Source: Pseudomonadota bacterium (GTDB lineage Bacteria > Pseudomonadota > Gammaproteobacteria > Burkholderiales > Thiobacillaceae). Taken from it: 64,000 bases of DNA. The DNA lies in NCBI GenBank assembly GCA_021836225.1, contig JAKBJA010000133.1, positions 124,001 through 188,000 on the forward strand. Direction: 5' to 3'. How positions within the stretch are numbered: position 1 is the stretch's first letter; every line of letters begins with the position of its first letter. Position numbers and translations under genes: made by a program. Of the stretch, positions 63,830 to 64,000 are shown in pieces. The notes under the pieces are model-generated. The model was given only the letters and a program-made list of their open reading frames with translations, was not told the DNA's origin and made no database searches.

Positions 63830-64000
63830 TTGCTGGCGAGGACGAAGTACTGAACTGCAAGAAACTCTTCAAGCAAATGGTGTGGATACCACCATTTGAG
63901 ATATTTGCCTTTGATATTCGGCCTTACTTTCTGCACTTTCCATCCGGTGTCGGCGAGTATTTTCAATAAACTCGAGCGCGTAAAAAAATGAAGATGCGTA
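63826..64000 (-). CDS. 3' end of a class I SAM-dependent methyltransferase (truncated by window edge)
   Basis: The last 57 codons before the window edge on the minus strand end at TGA 63828-63826. HLHFFTRSSLLKILADTGWKVQKVRPNIKG is the C-terminal substrate/fold segment common to methyltransferases found in glycan clusters, followed by YLKWWYPHHLLEEFLAVQYFVLASK. The SAM-binding motifs lie outside the window. Stop overlaps the GT2 start. Confidence 0.6.
   Translation of the reverse strand, partial: THLHFFTRSSLLKILADTGWKVQKVRPNIKGKYLKWWYPHHLLEEFLAVQYFVLASK

Overview
The window is high-GC bacterial chromosome with dense, mostly housekeeping gene content. Gene order points to a betaproteobacterium: rpsF-priB-rpsR-rplI-dnaB-alr, rpoE-rseABC-mucD-lepA-lepB-rnc-era-recO-pdxJ, and queA-tgt-yajC-secDF. 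A cysteine-free DsrC-like protein (RspA type) and the overall gene style fit a sulfur- or iron-oxidising lineage such as Thiobacillus or its relatives. That genus-level guess is inference; no marker gene here settles it.

Layout. 1-13117: proS (5' part only), a spermidine-synthase-like methyltransferase-fold protein, rppH, the Fe-S carrier apbC/mrp, dcd, a large PLP amino-acid decarboxylase, the ribosomal/primosomal operon, dnaB, alr, then rspA, a DUF4936 gene, ygfZ and divergent ygfX. 13053-25241: nadB, then the sigma-E operon running into lepA, lepB, rnc, era, recO and pdxJ, largely with overlapping or nearly touching genes. 25279-34857: an HD-GYP phosphodiesterase, kup, a decayed fixX-like ferredoxin fragment, dedA, and the queA-tgt-yajC-secD-secF block on the minus strand. 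35190-36589: tRNA-Leu(CAA) and an L,D-transpeptidase lipoprotein.

Accessory island, about 36600-42240. A five-gene, tightly overlapping plus-strand cassette encodes a TerY-like von Willebrand A protein, a PP2C-type phosphatase, a membrane-anchored Ser/Thr kinase-like protein with coiled coil and helix-hairpin-helix, a candidate 70-residue protein, and a permuted papain-like (YiiX/NlpC-P60) peptidase with a C-terminal zinc ribbon. The first three form the VWA-phosphatase-kinase triad known from comparative genomics of Ter-type stress systems. The peptidase partner and the small gene are the less familiar part, and this is my best candidate for an under-described system. Degenerate GGCCGA-containing repeats lie on both flanks.

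42243-48972 (minus strand) is a synthase-dependent exopolysaccharide operon: NAD-dependent epimerase, membrane GT2, TPR/beta-barrel outer-membrane protein, CE4 deacetylase and a GH10-family hydrolase. It resembles pgaABCD, but the hydrolase is a separate GH10 protein. 49398-62718 (plus strand) is an eight-gene glycogen operon: pgi, glk, glgC, GH57 glycosidase, malQ, glgB, glgA, glgP. Between these divergent operons lie two back-to-back sigma-54 (-24/-12) promoter matches and a GCACC-N5-GGTGC dyad, suggesting that one RpoN-dependent activator balances carbon export as EPS against storage as glycogen. The window ends in a GT2 glycosyltransferase and the 3' end of a methyltransferase, probably the edge of another surface-glycan locus.

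No CRISPR array, insertion sequence or rRNA was seen.
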